A stretch of DNA of 12,576 nucleotides from Spirochaetaceae bacterium (GTDB taxonomy: Bacteria > Spirochaetota > Spirochaetia > Treponematales > Breznakiellaceae): the NCBI GenBank assembly GCA_031257075.1, contig JAIRPM010000064.1, positions 1 through 12,576 on the forward strand, read 5' to 3'. The position numbers and the translations under genes were made by a program. A model generated the notes under the pieces. That model was not told the origin of the DNA. It ran no database searches and worked only from the letters and a program-made list of their open reading frames with translations. Below, one piece after another: positions 1-6,090 of this stretch (the first letter of the stretch is position 1; each line of letters starts with the position of its first letter).

Positions 1-50
1 GGAGTTTTGCCAAAGGCAAAACTCCAAGCTAAACGGCGCAGCCGTTTAGC
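1..50. repeat. two tandem perfect stem-loops
   Basis: Two perfect inverted repeats lie side by side. The first is GGAGTTTTGCC (1-11), a 3-nt AAA loop, and its exact complement (15-25). The second is GCTAAACGGC (28-37), a GCA loop, and its exact complement (41-50). Neither is followed by a T tract on either strand, so they do not look like standard intrinsic terminators. The second hairpin ends 5 bp before the -35 box of the ferredoxin promoter. Possible roles are a dispersed palindromic (REP-like) element, a transcript-end stabiliser for a gene to the left, or an insulator. The window edge may cut a larger array. Confidence 0.75.
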
Positions 51-55
51 CATGG

Positions 56-84
56 TAGACACCGGCGAATTTTTGCGGTATACT
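56..84 (+). promoter_or_regulatory. sigma70-type promoter of the ferredoxin operon
   Basis: The -35 box TAGACA (56-61) and -10 box TATACT (79-84) each match the vegetative consensus in 5 of 6 positions and are exactly 17 bp apart. The expected transcription start is near 91, giving a leader of about 24 nt that contains AGAGAGG (102-108), 6 nt before the ferredoxin ATG. It is the only promoter seen for the ferredoxin, M23 peptidase and dapL series. Confidence 0.7.
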
Positions 85-114
85 GGGGGTATCTTAATGT
101 TAGAGAGGTAGATT

Positions 115-285
115 ATGGCGTATAAGATTACGGAAGAATGTGTGAACTGCGGTTCTTGCGAAGATGAATGTCCTAGCGAAGCCATTAGCGAAAAGGATGG
201 TATTCGTTGGATAGATCCGGCAAAATGTTCGGATTGCGGTACCTGTTCGGATTCCTGCCCTTCAGAGGCTATCGTCGAAGCATAG
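115..285 (+). CDS. 2[4Fe-4S] ferredoxin, 56 aa
   Basis: A small soluble cytoplasmic electron carrier of the clostridial 2[4Fe-4S] type. Two complete cluster motifs are visible: C9-x2-C12-x2-C15-x3-C19-P and C38-x2-C41-x2-C44-x3-C48-P, in two half-repeats that both continue Pro-Ser-Glu-Ala-Ile after the last Cys. In this family the fourth Cys of each motif completes the other cluster. The length of 56 residues is typical. The ATG at 115 has AGAGAGG 6 nt upstream and a good promoter. Such ferredoxins serve pyruvate:ferredoxin oxidoreductase, hydrogenase or Rnf in anaerobes; the partner cannot be read from here. The stop at 283-285 is one base from the next start, and a strong terminator follows at 301-334, so the ferredoxin may be made mostly from a short monocistronic message. 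Confidence 0.95.
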   Translation: MAYKITEECVNCGSCEDECPSEAISEKDGIRWIDPAKCSDCGTCSDSCPSEAIVEA

Positions 286-286
286 A

Positions 287-1237
287 ATGTTCTTCCCCCA
301 AAGCCGTGCCGTCTTCCGGCGCGGCTTTTTTTTTACCCTTTTCTCGCTCTTTTGCGCCGGTGCCGGCGGGCAGGACGAACACCAAAGCCCCTACCCCCTG
401 ATAACGTCTCTGGAAACACGCGCCGCCGACCCCGTTTTCAGGCAGTACCTGGACGATGTGGCCGAAGGCCGCCGCCTTGTTTACAACCGCCGCCGGAAAG
501 AAAGCGATGACGAAGCGGCCGCCGCCCTGACACTGTACGCATACCGCGCCGGCTCGGGCGATGACCTCATGCGCCTCGCGGCACGCTGCTCTGTTCCCTA
601 CGCGGCGCTGGCTTCGCTTAACCATTTAGAGCATAACGACGGCCTTGACGGGCGCTTGCTCCTCTTGCCTACCATTCCCGGCCTCTTTATCCGCGAAGAC
701 GCTGATTCAGACTTTGAACGGCTGCTGTTGTCTTCCCGTGACGGCGCGGGAACACGGATTATCATAGATTCCGGCCGCGGAAAAACGCCCTACCGCTTTA
801 TACCCGGCGGCGATTTTACCCCTACCGAAAGAGCGCTCTTTTTGAATCCCAGCCTTTTCCGCTTTCCGCTCAAGAGTTATACGATAACCAGTTATTACGG
901 GAGCCGAATAAGCCCGATAAGCGGCCGGCGGATGAATCATCAGGGGCTGGATTTGGCCGCCGGACACGGCGCGGATGTCTATGCCATACGCGAAGGAACG
1001 GTAACCTTTACCGGCGAAAACGCCGTCTACGGCAATTATGTCATTATTACCCACGATAAAGGCTGGACAAGCCTGTACGGGCACCTTTCCCGGATTGAAA
1101 CCGCCTTGAATAAAAAGGTGCTGCCCGGTACGATTATTGGAAAGGTCGGGTCAACCGGGCTTTCTACCGGCCCTCACCTTCATTTTGAATTGCGTCAGAA
1201 TGGCCAATCCCAAGACCCCCTGGGGCAGTTAAAGTAG
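287..1237 (+). CDS. secreted LysM/M23-family peptidoglycan endopeptidase
   Basis: A 316-aa cell-wall hydrolase, expected in the periplasm. The N-terminus looks like a signal peptide: Arg-Arg at 11-12, a hydrophobic stretch at about 13-25, and small residues (AGAGG) around a likely cleavage site. Residues about 83-131 resemble a LysM peptidoglycan-binding domain ('YRAGSGDDLMRLAARCSVPY...'). The C-terminal part, about 197-316, is a peptidase family M23 (LytM/lysostaphin-type) domain. All zinc and catalytic residues are present: H218 and D222 (HxxxD), H266 in 'YGHLS', and H297/H299 in 'GPHLHFE'. It should therefore be an active Zn endopeptidase, not a degenerate NlpD/EnvC-like activator. The ATG at 287 is one nt after the ferredoxin stop and has no Shine-Dalgarno of its own, implying translational coupling. 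No other ATG, GTG or TTG in frame precedes the signal peptide. The gene stop overlaps the dapL ribosome-binding site. Confidence 0.88.
   Translation: MFFPQSRAVFRRGFFFTLFSLFCAGAGGQDEHQSPYPLITSLETRAADPVFRQYLDDVAEGRRLVYNRRRKESDDEAAAALTLYAYRAGSGDDLMRLAARCSVPYAALASLNHLEHNDGLDGRLLLLPTIPGLFIREDADSDFERLLLSSRDGAGTRIIIDSGRGKTPYRFIPGGDFTPTERALFLNPSLFRFPLKSYTITSYYGSRISPISGRRMNHQGLDLAAGHGADVYAIREGTVTFTGENAVYGNYVIITHDKGWTSLYGHLSRIETALNKKVLPGTIIGKVGSTGLSTGPHLHFELRQNGQSQDPLGQLK
300..334 (+). terminator. intrinsic terminator / possible attenuator inside the M23 gene start
   Basis: An 11-bp stem pairs AAGCCGTGCCG (301-311) with CGGCGCGGCTT (317-327), with a single G-T wobble and a 5-nt TCTTC loop. It is followed by nine consecutive Ts (326-334). 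This is a textbook Rho-independent terminator for the ferredoxin gene, but it lies within the first 16 codons of the downstream M23 peptidase reading frame. The T tract encodes three Phe of the peptidase signal peptide. A ribosome starting at 287 would cover the left arm, so termination may be sensitive to translation. Confidence 0.85.
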
Positions 1238-1246
1238 GAGAAATCA

Positions 1247-2470
1247 ATGCCAAACCGTAACCCGAATCTCGCCCGGCTAAAAGCCGGTTACCTCTTTCCC
1301 GAGATTGCCCGCCGGAAACGTGAATTTGAAGCGTCCCGCGCCGGCGGCGGAACACCCGCTTCACGCATCATAAGCCTGGGAGTAGGCAATACCACCGAGC
1401 CGATACTGCCGCATATTTGCGCCGCCCTGGAAGAAGGAGCGCGGGCGCTCGGACGGACGGAAACGTATTCGGGTTATATGGACGAAGGGCTGGAAGAATT
1501 GCGCCGCCGCATTAGTTCCGTCTATTACGGAGGGCGCTTCGGCCCGGATGAAATTTTTATTTCTGACGGCTCTAAATGCGATATCGGCCGCTTGCAGGTA
1601 CTCTTTGGCAGCGAAGCGCGGGTCTGTGTCCAGGACCCTTCCTATCCGGTCTATGTTGACGGCTCGGTACTCAGCGGTGCCGCGGCAGGCCGGCAGGAAA
1701 CCGGCGGCGGTTACGGCGGTATCCGGTATCTGCCGTGTACCGCGGCTAACGGTTACTTCCCCGACCTGAGCGCAATCGAAGAAGGAAGCGTCATTTATTT
1801 CTGCTCGCCCAATAACCCTACCGGCGCCGCCGCTTCAGCGGAACAACTGAACGCGCTTGTCCGCCAAGCCCGCGCAACCCGGTCGTTTATCGTTTATGAT
1901 GCCGCTTACGCGGACTATATCCGCGACCCCGGCTTGCCGCGCAGCATTTACGAGGCAGACGGTGCCGCCGAATGCGCTATCGAAGTGAATTCCTTTTCAA
2001 AATCGGCCGGCTTTACCGGCGTGCGTTTGGGGTGGACCGCCGTCCCCCACAAAATGGCCTACACGGACGGCGGCAGCGTCAACGCGGATTGGGCGCGTAT
2101 CATGGCGACCGTCTTTAACGGCGCGTCCAATATCGCGCAGGCGGGCGGGCTTGCGGCGCTTGACGGCGAAGGCCAAAAGGAAATCCGCGCCCTTACGGAC
2201 TTTTACCTGGGAAACGCCGCCCTCATTCTGGAGGTTCTGCGGAAGAAAGGCATTCCGTGCATGGGCGGCGGCAATTCGCCGTATATTTGGGCAAACTTCG
2301 CCCCGGAAAAGAGTTGGGATGCCTTTTCCCGCATTCTTGAACGCTGTCATGTTGTTACTACGCCCGGTGCCGGGTTTGGCCCTGCCGGTGAATGCTTTAT
2401 CCGCTTCAGCGCTTTCGGCCACCGCGCCGATGTCGAGGAAGCCTGCGGCAGGCTCGGCCGGCTGTTGTAG
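1247..2470 (+). CDS. dapL: LL-diaminopimelate aminotransferase (DapL)
   Basis: A 407-aa cytoplasmic PLP enzyme. Its reaction converts tetrahydrodipicolinate plus glutamate to LL-2,6-diaminopimelate and 2-oxoglutarate (EC 2.6.1.83), a one-step bypass of the acyl route to lysine and peptidoglycan precursors. DapL-specific landmarks are the N-terminal 'NPNLARLKAGYLFPEIARR', 'LGVGNTTEP' (44-52), 'ISDGSKCDIGRLQVLFG' (105-121) and 'SFSKSAGFTGVRLGW' (249-263), with the Schiff-base lysine at K252. General fold-type I residues are also present: N190 in PNNPTG, D218 and Y221, and R386 in 'FIRFS' for the substrate carboxylate. The length matches the family. The ATG at 1247 has AGGAG (1236-1240), 6 nt upstream, which overlaps the M23 stop, so the two genes form an operon with a shared cell-wall theme. 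A plain aspartate aminotransferase is unlikely given the DapL signatures. Confidence 0.92.
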   Translation: MPNRNPNLARLKAGYLFPEIARRKREFEASRAGGGTPASRIISLGVGNTTEPILPHICAALEEGARALGRTETYSGYMDEGLEELRRRISSVYYGGRFGPDEIFISDGSKCDIGRLQVLFGSEARVCVQDPSYPVYVDGSVLSGAAAGRQETGGGYGGIRYLPCTAANGYFPDLSAIEEGSVIYFCSPNNPTGAAASAEQLNALVRQARATRSFIVYDAAYADYIRDPGLPRSIYEADGAAECAIEVNSFSKSAGFTGVRLGWTAVPHKMAYTDGGSVNADWARIMATVFNGASNIAQAGGLAALDGEGQKEIRALTDFYLGNAALILEVLRKKGIPCMGGGNSPYIWANFAPEKSWDAFSRILERCHVVTTPGAGFGPAGECFIRFSAFGHRADVEEACGRLGRLL

Positions 2471-2493
2471 AAGCGGCCCGGAGCCGCTTCTAC
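2467..2493. terminator. hairpin shared by two convergent gene ends
   Basis: A perfect 11-bp inverted repeat pairs GTAGAAGCGGC (2467-2477) with GCCGCTTCTAC (2483-2493) around a CCGGA loop. The dapL stop TAG (2468-2470) lies in the left arm and the phosphoribosyltransferase stop (CTA, 2490-2492, TAG on the - strand) in the right arm. No T tract follows on either strand. It is therefore better read as a transcript-end or RNA-stability hairpin, or a weak or factor-assisted bidirectional terminator, than as a classical intrinsic terminator. Confidence 0.55.
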
Positions 2494-3098
2494 GCGGGCG
2501 TGATAGGCGCAAATACGCCGCGAAGGCGCGCATCCTGTTTGTAATAATGTTCTTCTAGTTCGCGCGAAGTGAGGCCGGTAAGTTCATGGCTCATATAGTG
2601 TATCCACAAAGGCTCATCGTGAACGGAACATTCAAATTTACGGCACCAGTAATCGGGCTGGATAGGGAGTTGGTTTTCGCGGTCATAAAAATATTTGTAA
2701 TCATGTACGGCGATTTTTAACGATTCGCGCGGCAGGCCTTTTTCCAAGATTATCGACGCAAGGTAATTTATCGTCTGCCCCGAATCAAAGATATCGTCAA
2801 TTAAGAGGACAGTATCCCCTGTGCGTAAATATTCAGGGGAATAGGTCCAGCCTTCTACTTTGATTTTTTCTGTTTTTGAAATGCCGGTGTAGGAACGGGC
2901 AACAACGGCGGCATAATAAATCGGCCGCCGTTTTGGTTCTATCAGTTTGAAATATTCGCTAATCACATTTCCCAAATACGCGCCGCCGCGCAGAGAAACA
3001 TAAATTACATCGGGAATAAAGCCGTCATCGTAAATATGTTTTGCTAGTTTGAGCGCGTTATTGCGTACAACATCGTAGGGCAGGAATTCTTTTACCAT
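2490..3098 (-). CDS. purine-type phosphoribosyltransferase
   Basis: A 202-aa cytoplasmic type I phosphoribosyltransferase, probably joining a purine base to PRPP (hypoxanthine/guanine/xanthine type) in salvage. The PRPP-binding signature 'VLLIDDIFDSGQT' is at residues 97-109. An upstream 'VSLRGG' at about 34-39 fits the pyrophosphate-binding loop of Gpt-like enzymes. The C-terminal half is rich in aromatic residues and unrecognised in detail. I start it at the ATG at 3098. The frame runs open to a TTG at 3185, but that extension is Pro/Arg-rich, covers the -35 box of the divergent promoter and does not look conserved. Neither start has a good Shine-Dalgarno. Weak -35/-10-like boxes just upstream of 3098 would make the message nearly leaderless. 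The gene is divergent from nucleoside-type ABC permeases, which supports a purine salvage role. The exact base used is unknown. Confidence 0.82.
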   Translation of the reverse strand: MVKEFLPYDVVRNNALKLAKHIYDDGFIPDVIYVSLRGGAYLGNVISEYFKLIEPKRRPIYYAAVVARSYTGISKTEKIKVEGWTYSPEYLRTGDTVLLIDDIFDSGQTINYLASIILEKGLPRESLKIAVHDYKYFYDRENQLPIQPDYWCRKFECSVHDEPLWIHYMSHELTGLTSRELEEHYYKQDARLRGVFAPITPA

Positions 3099-3178
3099 GT
3101 AAACACTGTAAAGAAAACGGCTGCCGGGGTAAAGCGGGTTTTGAGGCAGCGCGCCGGAGACACGGCGTATAGAGGCGG

Positions 3179-3207
3179 TTGACAAAATAGTTGTTTCCCG
3201 CTATAAC
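3179..3207 (+). promoter_or_regulatory. consensus sigma70 promoter of the permease pair
   Basis: A perfect -35 box TTGACA (3179-3184) is followed by a 17-bp spacer and the -10 box TATAAC (3202-3207, 5 of 6). The expected start is near 3214, leaving a leader of about 30 nt with AGGAG (3233-3237), 6 nt before the GTG start at 3244. No riboswitch can fit in so short a leader. Confidence 0.75.
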
Positions 3208-3243
3208 CGATACAATACATTATCTCACAATGAGGAGTGCGCC

Positions 3244-4329
3244 GTGAGTTTACAAATCAAACCATTTTCGTTCAAAAAAATGCCGGTGGAAACACGGTTC
3301 GAAGTTTTACGTTTTTGCGCCGCAATACTGATTGCTCTTGCGCTGACGCTTGTTATTATTTTGCTGGTAAGTAAAGAACCGGGCAGGGCTATCCATAGTT
3401 TGTTTCTAGGCCCGCTTTCTTCGCCGCGGCGCTTTGCCAACGTTATCGAACTGGCGGTTACCCTTACCTTTGCCGGCCTCGCCGTTTCAGTTATGTTTAG
3501 CGCCAACCAGTTTAATATGGGCGCGGAAGGCAGTTTTTATGCGTCCGCCGCCGTTGCCGCGATAGCCGCCATTGTGCTGCCGCTGCCGCCTGTTTTGCTG
3601 CCTGTTGTTGCTATTATACTGGGCGCGGCTGCCGGCGCGATTGTTTGCGTTACGCCCGCGGTGCTTAAAGGTAAATGGGGCGCGTCTGAACTTGTTTCTT
3701 CCCTCATGCTAAATTATGCCTTTTTTTATATTGCCAAATATTTTATCTTCGCAAAACTCCGCGACCCGTCCGCCGGCTCGCTTGCCAGTTTTCCTGTTCC
3801 CGCCGCCGCAAAACTTATGAATATTGTGCGCGGTACACGTATTCATGCGGGGCTTTTTATCGTTATTGCTGCCGTGATACTGACAACGGTTTTTATCCGG
3901 CGCACCGTATGGGGCTATGCCCTGATACAAACAGGCCGAAGCCCCAAATTTGCCGCCTATTCCGGTATCAATACACAAGCCGTGCTCTACTACTCACAAA
4001 TTATCGGCGGAGCGCTGGCTGGGACCGGCGGCGCTGTTGAAATGCTCGGTCTTTACGACCGCTTTACATGGCAAAGCCTGCCGGGTTATGGCTTTGACGG
4101 CATTATTGTTTCAATTCTTGCCAAAAACAAACCGCAGTTTGTACCAATCGCGGCCTTCCTGCTCGCGTATTTGCGTATCGGCGCTGACCGCATGTCCACC
4201 AGCAGTGATGTTACCAGTGAAATGATTTCTATTATTCAAGGAATTATCATTATGTTGGTCGCGGCACAGGCATTTATGGCCGGCCGCCGCCAAAAAATGC
4301 TGCTAAAGGAGGTTGCCGCCAATGCTTGA
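3244..4329 (+). CDS. ABC importer permease, purine nucleoside (Bmp/Pnr/YufP) type
   Basis: A 361-aa inner-membrane permease of the BPD_transp_2 (RbsC/LivH-like) superfamily, closest in character to permeases of Bmp/PnrA-dependent nucleoside importers. About eight to nine membrane segments are visible (roughly 22-42, 66-86, 96-113, 116-137, 149-170, 200-218, 248-268, 283-310, 327-345). Family-like motifs are 'FNMGAEGSFY' (90-99), the cytoplasmic coupling region 'ALIQTGRSPKFAAYSGIN' (226-243) and 'GFDGIIVSILAKNKP' (283-297). It starts with GTG, supported by AGGAG 6 nt upstream and a strong promoter. The end overlaps the next permease by 8 nt. No ATPase or substrate-binding gene of this system precedes it. 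Sugar import cannot be excluded from sequence alone. Confidence 0.87.
   Translation: MSLQIKPFSFKKMPVETRFEVLRFCAAILIALALTLVIILLVSKEPGRAIHSLFLGPLSSPRRFANVIELAVTLTFAGLAVSVMFSANQFNMGAEGSFYASAAVAAIAAIVLPLPPVLLPVVAIILGAAAGAIVCVTPAVLKGKWGASELVSSLMLNYAFFYIAKYFIFAKLRDPSAGSLASFPVPAAAKLMNIVRGTRIHAGLFIVIAAVILTTVFIRRTVWGYALIQTGRSPKFAAYSGINTQAVLYYSQIIGGALAGTGGAVEMLGLYDRFTWQSLPGYGFDGIIVSILAKNKPQFVPIAAFLLAYLRIGADRMSTSSDVTSEMISIIQGIIIMLVAAQAFMAGRRQKMLLKEVAANA
4305..4313 (+). promoter_or_regulatory. full-consensus ribosome-binding site that fixes the second permease start
   Basis: AAAGGAGGT is the complete anti-Shine-Dalgarno complement. It ends 8 nt before the ATG at 4322, inside the end of the first permease gene. 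It overlaps the alternative TTG at 4313, so that upstream TTG is excluded as the start. Confidence 0.85.
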
Positions 4330-5272
4330 CATACTTCGCTTCATTTTTAATACCGATTTTGCCTTTTCGGTACTCCGGGTAACAACACCGATACTGTTTG
4401 CCGCCCTTGCTTCTGTCGTTGCCGAACGTTCCGGCGCGTCTAACATAGCCCTCGAAGGCATAATGCTGTTTGCCGCGCTTGCCGGTTCATTAGGCTCAGG
4501 TTTTGCCGGCGGCAGTGTTTTTTGCGGTTTTATTGCCGCGCTTGCCGGCGGGCTTATCATCACCGCCCTCCTCATCTATTTTGGCCTTTATCTCAAAACC
4601 GATATTATTTTGACGGGTATTGCCCTCAATATGCTTGCGTCCGGGGGGACGGTTTTCATTATGTTCGCGCTTACAGGGGATAAAGGCAGTACGGCCAACA
4701 TCGGCGCGGGCGCATTCCCCGCCATAACGATTCCGCTCCTGCGGGATATCCCCATCATAGGCGCTGTGCTTTCCGGCCAAAACTTGCTTACCTACCTTGC
4801 GTTTCTTGCGGTTGTTGTCGTTTGGGCGCTTCTTTTCAAAACCCGGCTCGGTGTCCATATCCGCGCCGCCGGTGAAAATGCCGATGCCGCCGCATCTGTG
4901 GGTATCCCGGTACGCCGCACCCGCTGTATTGCGCTTGTCATAAGCGGAATACTCGCGTCATTGGGCGGTGTTTTCTTGTCTATGGGCTATATGAGCGGCT
5001 TTAGCAAAGGGATGGTTTCAGGGCGCGGTTTTATCGCCCTTGCCGCCGCCGCAATGGGACAATTGTCGCCGGTTCCCGCGATGCTTGCCTCACTCGTCTT
5101 TGGCTGTTTTGACGCGCTTTCCAACCTGCTTGCCGCGCTTCGCATCCCTGACGAATTTGTAAAAATGCTCCCTTATCTTGCGACTGTTTTTGGCCTTGTT
5201 GTTTTCTCCGCTTACCGGATATGGCGGCTCAAACAAGAAAAAATAGCGGCAATGGGCCGTCAGGCGGCATAA
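4322..5272 (+). CDS. ABC importer permease, purine nucleoside (YufQ/Pnr) type
   Basis: A 316-aa inner-membrane protein and second half of the permease heterodimer, also BPD_transp_2 superfamily. It has the family pattern 'SNIALEGIML' (40-49), the coupling segment 'GENADAAASVGIPV' (184-197), 'GRGFIALAAAAMG' (234-246), and about eight hydrophobic segments. The ATG at 4322 lies before the TGA of the first permease (4327-4329) and follows a perfect ribosome-binding site, so the two are translationally coupled. This is the usual order permease 1 then permease 2 of nucleoside importers. The double-domain ATPase and lipoprotein normally found upstream are absent here and must be encoded elsewhere or be lost. 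Its stop is 14 nt from that of a convergent, unrelated ABC operon, with no terminator visible. Confidence 0.88.
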   Translation: MLDILRFIFNTDFAFSVLRVTTPILFAALASVVAERSGASNIALEGIMLFAALAGSLGSGFAGGSVFCGFIAALAGGLIITALLIYFGLYLKTDIILTGIALNMLASGGTVFIMFALTGDKGSTANIGAGAFPAITIPLLRDIPIIGAVLSGQNLLTYLAFLAVVVVWALLFKTRLGVHIRAAGENADAAASVGIPVRRTRCIALVISGILASLGGVFLSMGYMSGFSKGMVSGRGFIALAAAAMGQLSPVPAMLASLVFGCFDALSNLLAALRIPDEFVKMLPYLATVFGLVVFSAYRIWRLKQEKIAAMGRQAA

Positions 5273-5286
5273 AGAACCGCAAAAGT

Positions 5287-6090
5287 TCAACTAAGCAGCA
5301 TCTCGTCGCTTTCCAGTTCTTTGTGTTTAGCGGCTTTGAACCGCGCCTGAACATCGGCGAGTGTGAGATTTTGTTTTTCCGCGTTTGCTATATCAAGGAT
5401 GATTTCGCCCGCATCCATCATAAGGAGGCGGTTGCCGGTTTCGAGCGCGTGTTTCATGTTATGCGTTATCATAAGAACGGTGAGGTTCTGTTCGGCGGCA
5501 AATTCGCGGGTGAGGTTCATTACCAATTCGGCGTTTACCGGGTCGAGAGCGGCGGTGTGTTCATCAAGCAGCAGAATCTCCGGCTTGGACATTACCGTCA
5601 TAAGCAGCGTGAGTGCCTGCCGCTGACCGCCTGAAAAAAGGCCGACATTATCGCGGAGGCGGCTTTCCAACCCTAAACCCAGCCGGCTTACAATGGCGCG
5701 GTATTCGGCGCGTTTTTTGGGATTCAACGTGTATTTCAGGCCGCGATAGCCTTTTTTTTCGCAGATAACTAGGTTGTCTTCCAGCGCCATGTTCCCCGCG
5801 GTGCCGAGGAGCGGATTTTGGAAGATGCGCCCTATGCGCCGCGCCCGCCTGTATTCGCTTTCACGGGTAATGTCAATGGCGGCACCGTTTCCCCGCATCA
5901 GAATAGAACCGCTTTCGACAGGGTGCGTTCCGGCTATCACGTTAAACAACGTCGATTTACCCGCGCCATTGGAACCTATCACGGTAATAAAATCCCCTTT
6001 GTTGATGGTAACGCTTATGTTTTTGAGCGCATGATTTTCATCAGGCGTGCCTTTGGCAAACACAACATTGACATTGTTAAGTATGAGCAA
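5287..6090 (-). CDS. ABC transporter ATP-binding protein, TrpXYZ-like system
   Basis: A 267-aa cytoplasmic ATPase that powers the importer encoded with it. From the chosen start: Walker A 'GSNGAGKST' at 39-47, Q-loop Q91, signature 'FSGGQRQ' at about 152-158, Walker B 'ILLLDE' at 172-177 followed by 'HTAALDP', and the H-loop histidine H210 in 'ITHN'. All catalytic elements are intact. His instead of Pro after Walker B is, to my recollection, common in this family. I start it at TTG 6090, because AAGGAGG lies 5 nt upstream and translation then begins 'MLILNNVNVVF', as expected for an ABC domain. The frame extends to another TTG at 6144, but that adds a Pro/Lys-rich stretch inside the permease gene. 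The start overlaps the permease end by 14 nt. Confidence 0.9.
   Translation of the reverse strand: MLILNNVNVVFAKGTPDENHALKNISVTINKGDFITVIGSNGAGKSTLFNVIAGTHPVESGSILMRGNGAAIDITRESEYRRARRIGRIFQNPLLGTAGNMALEDNLVICEKKGYRGLKYTLNPKKRAEYRAIVSRLGLGLESRLRDNVGLFSGGQRQALTLLMTVMSKPEILLLDEHTAALDPVNAELVMNLTREFAAEQNLTVLMITHNMKHALETGNRLLMMDAGEIILDIANAEKQNLTLADVQARFKAAKHKELESDEMLLS

Noticed and set aside
2151..2558. 135-codon + strand frame overlapping the end of dapL and the convergent gene
   Set aside because: Out-of-frame Arg/Ala-rich shadow of dapL with no domain signal.
3099..3185. 29-codon N-terminal extension of the phosphoribosyltransferase starting at TTG 3185
   Set aside because: The extension is low-complexity Pro/Arg/Ser-rich, covers the -35 box of the divergent promoter and lacks a convincing ribosome-binding site; the ATG at 3098 gives a normal family length. 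Some doubt remains because that ATG also lacks a good Shine-Dalgarno.
3186..3243. Purine riboswitch upstream of the nucleoside-type permeases
   Set aside because: The leader after the predicted start is only about 30 nt and contains no three-way-junction-like sequence.
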